From: Ephydatia muelleri
Taxonomy: Eukaryota > Porifera > Demospongiae > Spongillida > Spongillidae
Length of the DNA stretch: 64,000 nucleotides
Assembly (NCBI GenBank): GCA_013339895.1
Contig: JABACO010000001.1
Span: forward strand, 19,107,123-19,171,122
Reading direction: 5' to 3'
The notes beneath the pieces are model-generated. The model was not told where the DNA came from. It saw nothing but the letters and a program-made list of their open reading frames with translations, and did no database searches. Shown piece after piece: positions 23,801 to 34,199 of this stretch (position 1 is the first letter of the stretch; each line of letters begins with the position of its first letter). The position numbers and the translations under genes are program-made.

Positions 23801-25841
23801 CTACATGTCTGCTGGGAATTTGGTTTCATATTGTACACTGACAGGGCCTTCACAGAGTGGCTGTGTGATTTGCACATGAAAGGTATGCCCTCCTTCCTCA
23901 GCACTCAGTTTGATGCAACTGTTCTTGCATGGAGCAATGACTTCATCACCTTGAATATCAGTGTTCATGCAGCTTTCTACACATGGAATGGTATGGATTG
24001 CACTAGCTGTGATCACTGGACTATGGTGAGGTGATGGAGACACACTACCACAGTCCTGAGTAATGCTTCTGGGAGGGAGTGATTTTTTCTTGAGAGGGAA
24101 AGTGCCAGGCACCTGCGTGTACATGTAGTTGTACTCCCATTCATTCATTTGTGGGGACATCTTTGAAGAAGTCATGGTGGGAGTCAAAGTTAGAAGATGA
24201 CCAGGATCGAGAGGTGCGAGAGGGGTAATAAAGGAATGATCATTCGAGGCTTTTACCGTTTCCTTTCCCAGCTTCTTCCTGATTTTAGCCAGGAGGGGCT
24301 TTTTAACTTGTCCATTCATGGCATTGTTTTCAGTCATGATAGTTGTGACTGATGATGTCACATTTTGCATAGCCACACACAAAGGGGGTTCTTTACTAGT
24401 CCCCAGTTCTATTGCAGTCTTCAAATAGTCATCATTCACCATTGCTTTTCTGACAGCTGCACCACCATCTCCTGGCATTGTCACAACCTCAGGATCAATA
24501 TCACCACTAGCACTCCTTTCACTGAGTGCTGATGTTGTGCTTCCTTGAGCAAGAAATAGTTGATCACTATTCCCCTGCTCTTCCTCCTCCTGTGCAGAAG
24601 GCTGCTGTAGTTGGGCAGAAGGCTGATGTTGTTGGGCACAAGCCTCTTGTTGCTGTTGTGTTGGGGCAGAACGCTGATGTAATAGGGAGGAACGCTGGTG
24701 TAATAGAGAAGGATTAACTGGTCCCAGATCAACATCCACGATCTCTGACTTGTTGACATAATAATCATCTTCCTTGTCAATATACTCTATCCCAGTCATA
24801 GCAATGTACTCATCACTGTCATTCCAAGCATCGTTGTTCTCCAGATTGTTGTACATAGGGTCATTCATGCCGCTGTCTTCATCTTTTCCTCCTTTGGCTT
24901 TGATTTTTATATCTGAAGTTACCATGCTTTTTAGGTGCGTATTTCCTTGTATGAGCAGTGGTTGCTCATTATTTTTGTGCTCCTCCTTCCCTTGTACAGG
25001 CAGCTGGGCAAGAGGCTGAAGTATTTGGACTGAAGACGAATCTAGTTGGGGAGGACGCATATGAAATTGAACAGCAGACTGCTGTGATTGGGGGACAGCA
25101 ACTGGTTTTGTATCAAGACCTGGAATTTCTAAGGGTGTGACATATTGGTGGTGATCCTCATCACACACCTCTATCTCTGTTATGGGCACATACTCATCAC
25201 TGTTGCTACTGGCTCTTTTGTACTTCTCATAGTGGCCATCCACATAGCTGTAGTTATCGTCACCATCCTGCCCTTCTAAGGTGCTTTCTTCATCTTCATT
25301 GCTAACATGTGAGTGCAGGTCTATTGAGCAATCTCTTATCGCAGAATAAATGCCATTCTCTTCATCTACCTCTTGTGTAACTGCATCATTGCTTATGAAG
25401 TCATAAATCTCAGTGGTTTGAATCCTGTCGTCTGAAGGCAAAAAAGTCTTCTCAGAAAGGATAGTGGGAACCAAAGTTAGGTAGTAAACATCTGCAGGGT
25501 TTTGGAAGTTGACAGGTGGAGGGACCATCAAATCACCATTCTTCTCCATCTTCATTTCGGTAATTGTGCAGCCACCACATACATTCGTAACAGTCCCACT
25601 CTTTCCAGTGTCAGTGGCAGGATCTATGCTGTCCTTTTTGTCCAGCTTTGGTGTGGCTTTGCCACAATCAATGCAGAGTTCCATGTTGTTTTTTTTGCCA
25701 GCAGTATTCTGCTGGTGGTCTGGTAGATTGGGAATTGATGTTAAATCAGTTGTAGATGCATTCCTTTCTGATGATGTATGGGGAGACGAAGGAAGGATAG
25801 GCACCTTGTTACTGCACATCTGACAGATCTTGATGATAAGG
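23801..25841 (-). CDS. p190-like GTPase/FF docking protein, copy B, exon 2 (tyrosine-rich tail)
   Basis: The acceptor CTCACAG precedes CCTTATCATC. Joining in phase 2 to exon 1 gives 1,055 residues, ending at TAG 23,803-23,801. Near its start is a short cysteine pair (KICQMCSNK) and another (LCIDCGK), possibly a small metal-binding knot. The acidic tail carries DNYSYVD, DEYVPI, HQYVTPL, DPMYNNL, DEYIAM and DYYVN, which fit SH2-docking consensus classes (YxN for Grb2, YxxM for PI3-kinase), then Q/S/P repeats. The C-terminal 90 residues, absent or shifted in A and C, include HVQITQPLCEGPVSVQYE. No RhoGAP domain follows. This is the only copy with no visible lesion. Expected to be cytoplasmic; the docking role is inference. 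Confidence 0.75.
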
Positions 25842-26588
25842 CTGTGAGAGGGGGAGAAGACACACATTTCAATGCATATGCTACTAGGCACAGTTGTCTC
25901 AGTCATCTTGTTTCAATGAACCCGACCATACAGAATGATATCTCCCTAATGCCCAATGCCGGATGCTTAAAACAAATGCATCATGCTCCCTGTGAATGGT
26001 ATGGTTCCCATGGAAGGAATAAACAACAACCTAGATTGAGAGTGACCGTACATGAATACATTCCACATGTATAAAATCAGTACCCTCAAGTCAAACTGTG
26101 TACTTGTTTGCATTCAGGTATGAGCAGTGTGGATGAGGGACTTGTGCAGAATAAACAGGCAACATACATGAATAAAAATGCAAACATACATGTACATACA
26201 CACCTATTAACAGCACATGTACATTCATTAACTAATACGAATATACAATTTCATGCATGTATGATTGTAAACACAGATGTGAATACAAATATTTTGCGAG
26301 AAAGCCCCAGTACACATATGATGCCACACAATAAGATATGTATTGTGCTTAGCCCATGTACATGAAAAAGTGTCCAAACATAAATGATCATGACAACAGA
26401 CTTGGAAAACCACATATGCCAAATTTTTATCCATCACTGTTATACCTGCCCAAACCAACAGTTGTCATATCTCCATTACCCATTACGATTGGAACTGGAT
26501 AGCACATTTTTCATGCAACATCTAAATCATGCATGAATGGTGTAAACTGGATAGCTTTGATTAAGGGGACTACTGCCGGTGTCACGAA

Positions 26589-26630
26589 ATAGATTATCCC
26601 CCGTAATAAATTATTCCCCGGATAATCTAT
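26589..26630. repeat. Small palindrome inside an insertion unique to copy B
   Basis: ATAGATTATCC pairs exactly with GGATAATCTAT. The surrounding roughly 65 bases are missing from the matching place in copy C (near 50,170), so this is a small insertion. Confidence 0.6.
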
Positions 26631-28012
26631 TCCGGAATAGTATTCTGACCCTTCGGTTGACTGCTATAATTAAAACAAGAAACCCAAACCATTGTGTTTT
26701 GGCTGGACTCCTTGCCATCACAGCTAACCAGCTTTTTAAAAACATTTAGTTTAACTGATTAATGTCGGAATATTTTTTGTTTAGCTACAGTAGCCAAAAT
26801 CAACTAAATGAGGCAGCAGAGGAATTTTAGGTAGCGGGAAAGGGGGATTCAACAATTTTCAATGAAGCCGTGAAAGTGAATAACTTCTAATTCATTTTGG
26901 GAAATTGTCTTAAAGAATTCCTTGGTAACAGCAAACAAATATATGATGCAGATATGTGTCTCTTGTCATTGATCGGTTAAACTGCACCACTCTTCAAACA
27001 GTCTGAATTAAAAGACATATGCCCACGGGTTGCAATCTCTCGTAACCTGGTGCAACCAAGACAGAGCATGCATGTACCGCATCATCTAATTTTGCCACGC
27101 ATGGACAATAAATGGACAGGTGAATTCTCTTGCAAAGGTGGAGCTTGCATGATCCGCCTCTCTGTTATTGGTTAAGGCCATCTTTCCACTTAAATGCCCC
27201 TGTTCAATGCATGTCTCCACTGTGCTGTTTAGCATTCAAAACATCTTTGGCAATTGAGCTTAGCTCATTCAGAAAACACCTGGCTTTGAACTATGCAGAT
27301 GCTCGCAATATTTAATACAATCTCTTACAACATGAAGGTCTTTTTTAACTCTTTGAACGCCAAGTGCATAAAATACATACATGCTCACAAAACAAGAATT
27401 ATTGGCTTCACCATTTATGCAAATATACTGTGTGTTATACATGTAATTGCGGTGATCAAAATCACTTTGAATATGCATGCTAGTGCTAGACTGATATGCC
27501 ATAATCATTCAAATATAAGCACATTTTTAAATTTGCTCCAGGGCACCTTTTTTTGCAACAACTCATAACACCAAGAACTGGCAAAAGAGGGAAGTGAACA
27601 GGCATGATATACTACACTGATCTGGGCTACGCATTCTTGTTCTTGGAGCATTGAAGTGATGCATTTGTGAAGTGAAGTGAGGTCATCTGAATAATTGGTT
27701 CTTTAGCAATGTGAGAAGAAACATAATTACTTTGTACTTGCACCTATAAGGTATAGGTATGCATCCATCATAGAGTTGTGATTGACCAGCACATGTTTCA
27801 TGCAATATCTAAATCATGCATGAATGGTGTAACGGTTCTGTGTGCAAGTTGCGGAGTGAGGGGAAGTTAGTAAATATTTTTGAGGCACCATTCTGAACTG
27901 ATTCCAACATCTTCTTTGCTTAAAGGAAAGGTCATATACCACAACGAAAGTAAAGCTATGACCTCCCCCTGCACCAAACCCTCTTCCTACACGTCTCCCC
28001 TACTTGTGAGGA

Positions 28013-28296
28013 CAAGTAAATAAAAAACCTTCTCTATGAGAAAGTTGGTAGGATATAGGATTTGAGGCAATGGTGGTGTAAAAAGCAAGGAAACAAGGGT
28101 CTGTAATAGTAAGGGAAAATGTCATAGTCCTATATTTAGCCCGTTTGTAGCATATACTATGTTCGTGTGCTAAATATAGGACTATGACATTTTCCCTTAC
28201 TATTACAGACCCTTGTTTCCTTGCTTTTTACACCACCATTGCCTCAAATCCTATATCCTACCAACTTTCTCATAGAGAATGTTTTTTATTTACTTG
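28013..28296. repeat. 284-bp near-perfect palindrome
   Basis: Two 128-base arms (28,013-28,140 and 28,169-28,296) differ at one position across a 28-base loop. It starts CAAGTAAATAAAA. The homologous palindrome is at 63,286-63,578. Confidence 0.95.
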
Positions 28297-28466
28297 TTTC
28301 ATTCTTCTTTTTTTTCATGCACGATGCGTAATTGATGAGGCGTAGTTGATCGTAAGTGATCCGTATTGATTCCGAGCAGATTCAGGACTCTCCCAATAAC
28401 GGTGCCTTTTAGCGGACCGTTTCTTTTCTGGTCTTCTTGATACCGCTCGCGTTCAGCGGACCATTT

Positions 28467-28802
28467 CTATTTTGGGTCTGCTTGATACCACTCGCGTTCA
28501 GCGGTCCGTTTCTTTTCTGGCTCTGTTTGATACCGCTCGCGTTCAGCGGTCCGTTTCTTTTCTGGCTCTGCTTGATACCGCTCGCGTTCAGCGGTCCGTT
28601 TCTTTTCTGGCTCTGCTTGAACCCGCTCGCGTTCAGCAATCCGTTTCTTTTCTGGCTCTGCTTGATACCGCTCGCGTTCAGCGGTCCGTTTCTTTTCTGG
28701 CTCTGCTTTGTAGGATGCCCGTGCCGATTCTAACACATCGTCTCGAACTTCAAGGTATTTCGCATGTCGTTTCGCTCGTTTCTTTTCCTGACGTGAAGGC
28801 AT
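28467..28802 (-). CDS. K/R-rich 15-residue-repeat protein of the palindrome element, copy 1
   Basis: Starts MPSRQEKKRAKRHAKY. The ATG context, including the preceding TAGTGAAGTTGTTTTTCT, is nearly identical to copy 2 at 61,481. The body is a tandem array of 45-base units coding 15 residues of the type RYQAEPEKKRTAERE, strongly charged and probably helical. It ends at a TAG where one repeat has DPK-stop in place of EPEKK; repeat homology continues past it to about 28,400, so it is probably truncated by a point mutation. I recall similar repeat-bearing proteins as abundant in sponge genomes and sometimes attached to transposon proteins; this was not checked. Confidence 0.6.
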   Translation of the reverse strand: MPSRQEKKRAKRHAKYLEVRDDVLESARASYKAEPEKKRTAERERYQAEPEKKRIAERERVQAEPEKKRTAERERYQAEPEKKRTAERERYQTEPEKKRTAEREWYQADPK

Positions 28803-29674
28803 TTTGAGAAAAACAACTTCACTAACAAAAGAGGTTACACCAAACGACGATTGAAGCACCAAAGCGTTTACGCTATTTATACAAACATTAATTTTATAGA
28901 TATCTAAACTTACGTCGTACAAGTTATCTAATTATGCGTCTTACATAGACCGTATAGTCGATTGTTTACCAAAACATAACATAGGCTATTTTATATGAAA
29001 GCGACTCTTCCAGCCTATTCTGAAGCTATTGGGTGAAATTTTCATTTTTAAAAAGTGTTCCTATCCCGTATTATGCATTGACAAGAAGAAGAAGAAGAAG
29101 GAGACCATGTTCCGGGACTGGGTACGAGGGCGGGCAGTACCCTTTTGTTCTTTACAACTGTGACATAAAACAAAGACGAAACTGCTCATTTTTGACTTCT
29201 AGTTCGATTGCTATAACAAGCGTAACGGTCCGATCATCGGGAGTCTTGTTAGAGACGGGTCACGTATTTTTAATGAGATTCATAGTCGGGATCAAATCCT
29301 ATACGGAAGTTTCTAGCGAAACTTCCGATACATGTACTGCTATTACTGAATATTTATAATTTTAAAGAGATTAATAATGCCATCAAGATGCATTATCATG
29401 GCCATGCCTCTTATGCATATGCAATTGACCAGGACGAGGCATCAAATTGAAACAAAGGTGCTTGAGTGTTACCTCAAAATGTCTCTAATCTTTACCATCA
29501 AAATGGATAAATCACAGCAAATATACATACATTTAATAAGATGCTTCCTCTTCATGTGATGGACATGGTTTTCTTCAAATTCAGGTGCAACCGAAACAAA
29601 CTATTCATGCAGATACCCTTTTCTATTAATTTTCTGTGTTGATGTAATGCACAGATTTATCATGCAACACTTAC

Positions 29675-30801
29675 TCTTTGAGGTATTTAGTGTAAGGTGA
29701 TAGGTCCGTTCTCCCAGCAACGTAGGCTTCAAGTAACTGTTGTCGTATCTTCACTTTGTCCAACACATTGGCGGACGTACTCACCTCGTCGTTGCGTAAC
29801 GTCAAAACATGCTGTGCGAACATCTTGTCAGTTTCGAACTTGCCATGCAGGTGCATACAAGCCTTGTACTCTTCCGTGTGCTCGATTGCCGTCAAGAGCT
29901 CGCTGGCCACGGTCACCCGCTTCTGCAGGTAAGTGCGGAACGCCTGCCGAGCGTTGTCCAGTATCGAAAGCGTCTTTTGGGCAGCATCAGAATAAGGCGG
30001 CACTTGTGTTTGGAGTCCCTGTACCGATTTACCCAGCACCTTGGCCGCCACTATCTCGAATACCTCGCTCACGTTCACGTTCGACTTGGCAGAGACCTCG
30101 ATCAGTGTAAACTTGTTCCTCCGGGCCAGCTCACTGAGCTTCTCGAGCGAAGTCGCGAACGATTCGTCTCTCTTGGTTGCTGCGCAAATAAATTTCTGTT
30201 TCCTGCTTGCCAGATGCGCAACCATCTTCTCTGTTAGACGCAACCTGTTCTCGAACGTGGGCCCGTTATCGGACACGTCGATCACCACCACGTACCCTCG
30301 TCGGTGCTTGCCTATCCCGAGAGGGAATGCCACAGATCCGTATTCTTGAGGGGAGCATATGAGGTCCCTGTTCTTATACGACATCTTGCCGGGCGAGTCG
30401 AGCGTGCTAGCCAGGACCGTCTTCATGTAACCATCCAAGCTCCTAATGGACTTCTTACTGCTGTTGATCCCGAATGGCTGGTCCGTTACGTCTTCGTAGA
30501 ACACAGGATACTCAAGGACTTCAAAATGCACCTTCTCCGACGAACCTTTTGCATCATAAGTCCTGGTCGTAGAACCCCAGTACAGAAAGTGCTCTCTCAG
30601 AATCACGTCGCTCTCGAACTCGTGCAAGGCTAGCAGAGAGCAGTGAGAGCGATGGTCCTGCTGGTAGTCGTCGTAACCAGGATACATAAACCGATAACAG
30701 AGACACGACTTGCCGATGCCTTGGTGACTGCTGAAGTTTTCCCCATCTAATCTCGAAAGACCAAGTACGCTCACAACCACTGTGTGATTCGGAGAGGCCA
30801 T
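29675..30801 (-). CDS. p190RhoGAP-like GTPase + FF domain, copy B, exon 1
   Basis: Same domain layout as copy A: P-loop GIGKS, TKRD, SAK, then an FF domain ending YTKYLKE. The ATG at 30,801 matches the other copies. The terminal TAA is part of the donor GA|GTAAGTG. It differs from copy A at scattered residues (for example GINSSKKS for RIKNSKKS, EVFEIV for EMFEIV) and is almost identical to copy C. No lesion seen. In p190 proteins this domain is the N-terminal GTPase-like module ahead of the FF repeats; here the RhoGAP catalytic domain that normally closes the protein is not encoded downstream. Confidence 0.87.
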
Positions 30802-30850
30802 GTTAATTAATTTGCAGTCCAAAAGGTCAAATCCACGCAGGAGTACCTTA

Positions 30851-30858
30851 TGACGTCA
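30851..30858. promoter_or_regulatory. Palindromic CRE site upstream of copy B
   Basis: TGACGTCA at the same distance from the start codon as in copy A. Confidence 0.55.
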
Positions 30859-30861
30859 GGT

Positions 30862-33555
30862 CTCAGCAGTATGGGATGTGAATACTGCCATAATTCGGCT
30901 TTCATTTTTGAGTCATTTTCGGGTCGTGCCATCTTGTATAGTCGTGTCATTTTGTATTTAGATTGCATTATTTTACAGCCCTGTACCTGTACATGACGGC
31001 ACGGGCAAAATACATGTATGAGTCGCGTCTGAAAGTGCATGCATCTGGCGTTTTGGTCAATAATTAGCTAAATAGCTATTGCCGCCGTGCATACAGTGTC
31101 ATAGGCATTTCGGTCCGGTGCAATTTTCGGGCCGGGGGACCGTATTACCAGAGATAATATATCTACATGTAGTACTACCTAGGGGAGTACTGTCCCCCTC
31201 CCTTGGGCCCAACTCCCTAAGAATACATGTACATGTACGGTCCCTCGGACCGTTATGCGTGGTTACAACTACTCCACTTTGTCGATATGTATTCAGTATA
31301 TGATACGTACTGTATTCTGAGTAGTTTCTAGTTACAGTCCAGATTAGACGGATCGTGTCTGCTAGTTTGTGCCGTGCATCATGGTTTCGGAATTTGTGCG
31401 TTGAATAATTCAGTAAAGTCACAAGTCAGTAGCGGTCAACAACTTTGGAGTAACAGTTGGCTCACTCATTGTCAAGTATCATATCACTTAAATAGCTCAG
31501 AAATACTTTCCACAGTATTCTGAGCAGTTACATTATAAGCTGGGCAACTGTACATATTAAATTGAATGCCGATACTGTATAGTACAACGGGATTCGAGAT
31601 CTATACATTAACACCGCAATAGACGTCAGAAGCACACATTTTCAGAAGACGGTGGAAGGCATTCCTGAGTTGATCATGCACTTGCATTGCCATTGCACTT
31701 ACTAGCGTACGTAGTGAACATGCATGTGCGCTCAAGTTGTATCATTTGTTCTGATGCCACGCCTCTTTTTCAGGAGCAGGTTTTTTTGAAATCATATCGT
31801 TATGAGACGGTCTACAATATCTCTATGACCTAACGCACAATTCCCCCAAAAAGGTACACGTATGATATCCCATTTTTCAATCCATAAATACAGAGTACAA
31901 ATTGAAGGTGCTAAAAGTGCAAAAAAAAAACTCAGGATTCGTCCACTGCCCAACACAAATGAATCCATGAGCTGTAAAAAAAAGATCCATGTTGTTGCAT
32001 TGTCAGATGTTGAGTCTCATCATCACCTTGGCAAAACAAAAAAAAATGTACATGTATATGTGTGATAAATCATGGACTAATGGACATACCTAATTAATGC
32101 CCGCTACAATAAACCTACATATGCATCAAGGCGGTTCTAGTCATGAAAGAGAATTGATGAGAATATAATGATGCTGAGGTGGCTGTAAAAGAGGGTTAAT
32201 GGTTAATAAGATTGCCACCATTCAAGATTTTTGCAATTAAGCCAATTATTACAGTACACTAGTTAAATAAGCATTGCAAATGGCAGGAAACGTACTTAGC
32301 AAACAACTAACACTATATGGCCAGGAAACAATATGCTTTATAAAGTGTGAACTGTTTAGATAAACAGAGTGGCTTTATTGTTAATAAGCTCCTGCTAACT
32401 GTTTAGATAAACAGAGTTTATTTATTTATTAATAAGCTCCTGCTGCAAAATATTGCTCTGTTGCCCGCGAAAGAGTTCAAAGGCTCTACAACACACTCAC
32501 TCCCACACAAACATGTGCATGCGCACACACACATACACACACACACACACACTAGTGCACACACACATACACACACCTTTAGAAAACAGAGATGTGTAGA
32601 AAGATTTAAGAGACATCAATACTGACGCACACACACAAACCTGAGCTGCATACCCAGTGGTTTTGTATCACACATCAGTCGAACACAGCAGTGGTGTATT
32701 TTTGACCTGACAATAGGTGGGGTGGTGGGAGGAGATGGGAAGAGGGTAAGACATGGAATGGGGAGGGATATAGGGAGGAAGGTAAAAGGGTTATAGAATG
32801 ACGAAAGATAAGGGGTTGGTAAAGTCACAACAAATGCAACACACATTGCCTGTATGAGTCTAATGGCTGTATTTTACACTACACAACATGAGAGAAAACC
32901 AAATCATTTCCTCTGTTCACATGCTATACTGTATGTATGTCAATTTATTCTCAAGGCTGCAAGCAAAGATTAATTGAATTCCAAACCATCAGCTTTAAAA
33001 TATATGTAAACTGTATTCCTGCACACCAAATAGACTTACTATGTCAGTACACAACTGGCTTGTAGTTACCATGGTGTGTGCCTTGTGTCGCCAGGGATCA
33101 GGTGTGACCCTGAGGTAGAGTCCATGGGTGATCAGGGTATCAGGCTCCGGAATGAACTTGGCAAAAGGAGTGTGACCTGGACCTTTACCACTGGATCAAA
33201 GTTGACATCACCTTGTTGTGTAGTATAAAATATAAGGATGATAGCAGAAACGGTATAGTGAGCATGCAGTCTGTGTGTTGCTACATATGGAGTAATATGA
33301 TCCTCTAATTCGATTTTACTGGGCTTCATACAAGGTGGAGGCTCTAAATAGAGAAGGGTTGCTAGTGTCCACAGGAAGCACTCGCACATGATTGATAACA
33401 TCACTCTACTGCCCACACATTGACCACACCTACTGCACACATTCTAACATGTCTCAGTCAATGACCACATTTTCAGAGAAACCACCACAAGCAGATCACG
33501 TACTCTCTGCCCATGACAGGTACAGAATTGTTACAGTGGGGTTTGATAGGATTCT
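30862..33555. other. Region between the p190-like gene and the Calx-beta relic, copy B
   Basis: Counterpart of 16,790-19,380, with the same CA tract, the same tandem ATTAATAAGCTCC duplication (near 32,340-32,430) and no supportable gene. Confidence 0.5.
32523..32577. repeat. CA-rich microsatellite, copy B
   Basis: Interrupted (CA)n tract paralogous to that at 18,309. Confidence 0.85.
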
Positions 33556-33559
33556 ACAA

Positions 33560-34150
33560 CTAAACAGTCCTACATTTGCAAATAAAGAAGCATGTGGGAT
33601 TGTTGGTCCTTGAATTTGATCTGACCAGGGTCAAGTTCATCCAGGTGTAAATTTTGGACAGTGCTTGTGACTTAGGCACTGATGCATTCACAGCAAACAT
33701 AACGGCCAAATGTGAAAAGTTATGTTCAGCCTTCTGTGCTCCGTATACTTCCACAGCCATTGGGAGACATACCCTGCTAAACTCACTGCACTATTGGTAA
33801 TTTTTGCAAGCTTCTTCCTTCTGCTGAGATAGCAGCTGACTATACTGTGGTACCCACTTCAACAATATGGGTTTAACCCAGCAGAGAGTCCACAGCAAAG
33901 TTGAGTGCTGCACTTTTGGAGCAAATCGAATGGGCAGAAGGACATCAGCAGGTCTGGTATGCAAGTGTTCATGGCCTAATCCACTCCCAGCTTCAATGCT
34001 AGTGCTGAAAGCCTGCAAATTGGCATGTTTGCACAAAAGTGACTTGTAGCTACAATGTCTCCACTCAATTTACAAGTGATAGCATGCTTGCCAAGGGGGT
34101 CGAGCATGTTATCGGGATACATGCACATATAGAAACAACTGTTTCAGTAT
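33560..34150 (-). pseudogene. Reverse-transcriptase-element C-terminal relic, copy B
   Basis: Clearer than in copy A: HTRPADVLLP (34,036 down) matches SRPADVLVPNW of the element at 44,800-45,880, then AVEVYGAQKAEHNFSHLA and LTLVRSNSR follow in order at 33,760-33,560. Broken by frameshifts. Confidence 0.72.
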
Positions 34151-34199
34151 ATCTGTCTGCAGTCAGTGGCACTGCCAAATGTTATCATCCGCATATATG

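Larger units (their letters stand above)
28013..29328 (-). mobile_element. Helitron-like element with giant terminal palindrome, copy 1
   Basis: Borders are defined by uninterrupted sites in copies A (14,963/14,964) and C (48,522/48,523). The element sits exactly between A and T with no target duplication, the Helitron rule. On the - strand it begins TCGGAAGTTT, including a 9-bp-stem hairpin (29,304-29,327). It then carries the K/R-rich repeat gene (28,802-28,467) and an A-rich stretch, and ends in a 284-base near-perfect palindrome (28,296-28,013) finishing in CTTG. Canonical Helitrons start TC and end CTRR with a short hairpin, so the family is related at most or new. No Rep/helicase gene is present, so this copy is non-autonomous. 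Class assignment is inference; borders and palindrome are direct. Confidence 0.7.
25842..29674 (-). other. Intron of copy B gene (contains an inserted element)
   Basis: Donor GTAAGT at 29,674-29,669 and acceptor CTCACAG at 25,848-25,842. Collinear with the copy C intron except for the mobile element at 28,013-29,328 and a small palindromic insertion at about 26,578-26,640. Confidence 0.75.

Noticed and set aside
28437-28807. Open frames on the + strand with repeated LALLDTARVQRSVSF or PLAFSGPFLFWLC units
   Set aside because: They are the complement of the 45-base repeats of the - strand K/R-rich gene; any frame of such an array stays open, and only the - strand frame has the MPSR start shared with copy 2.
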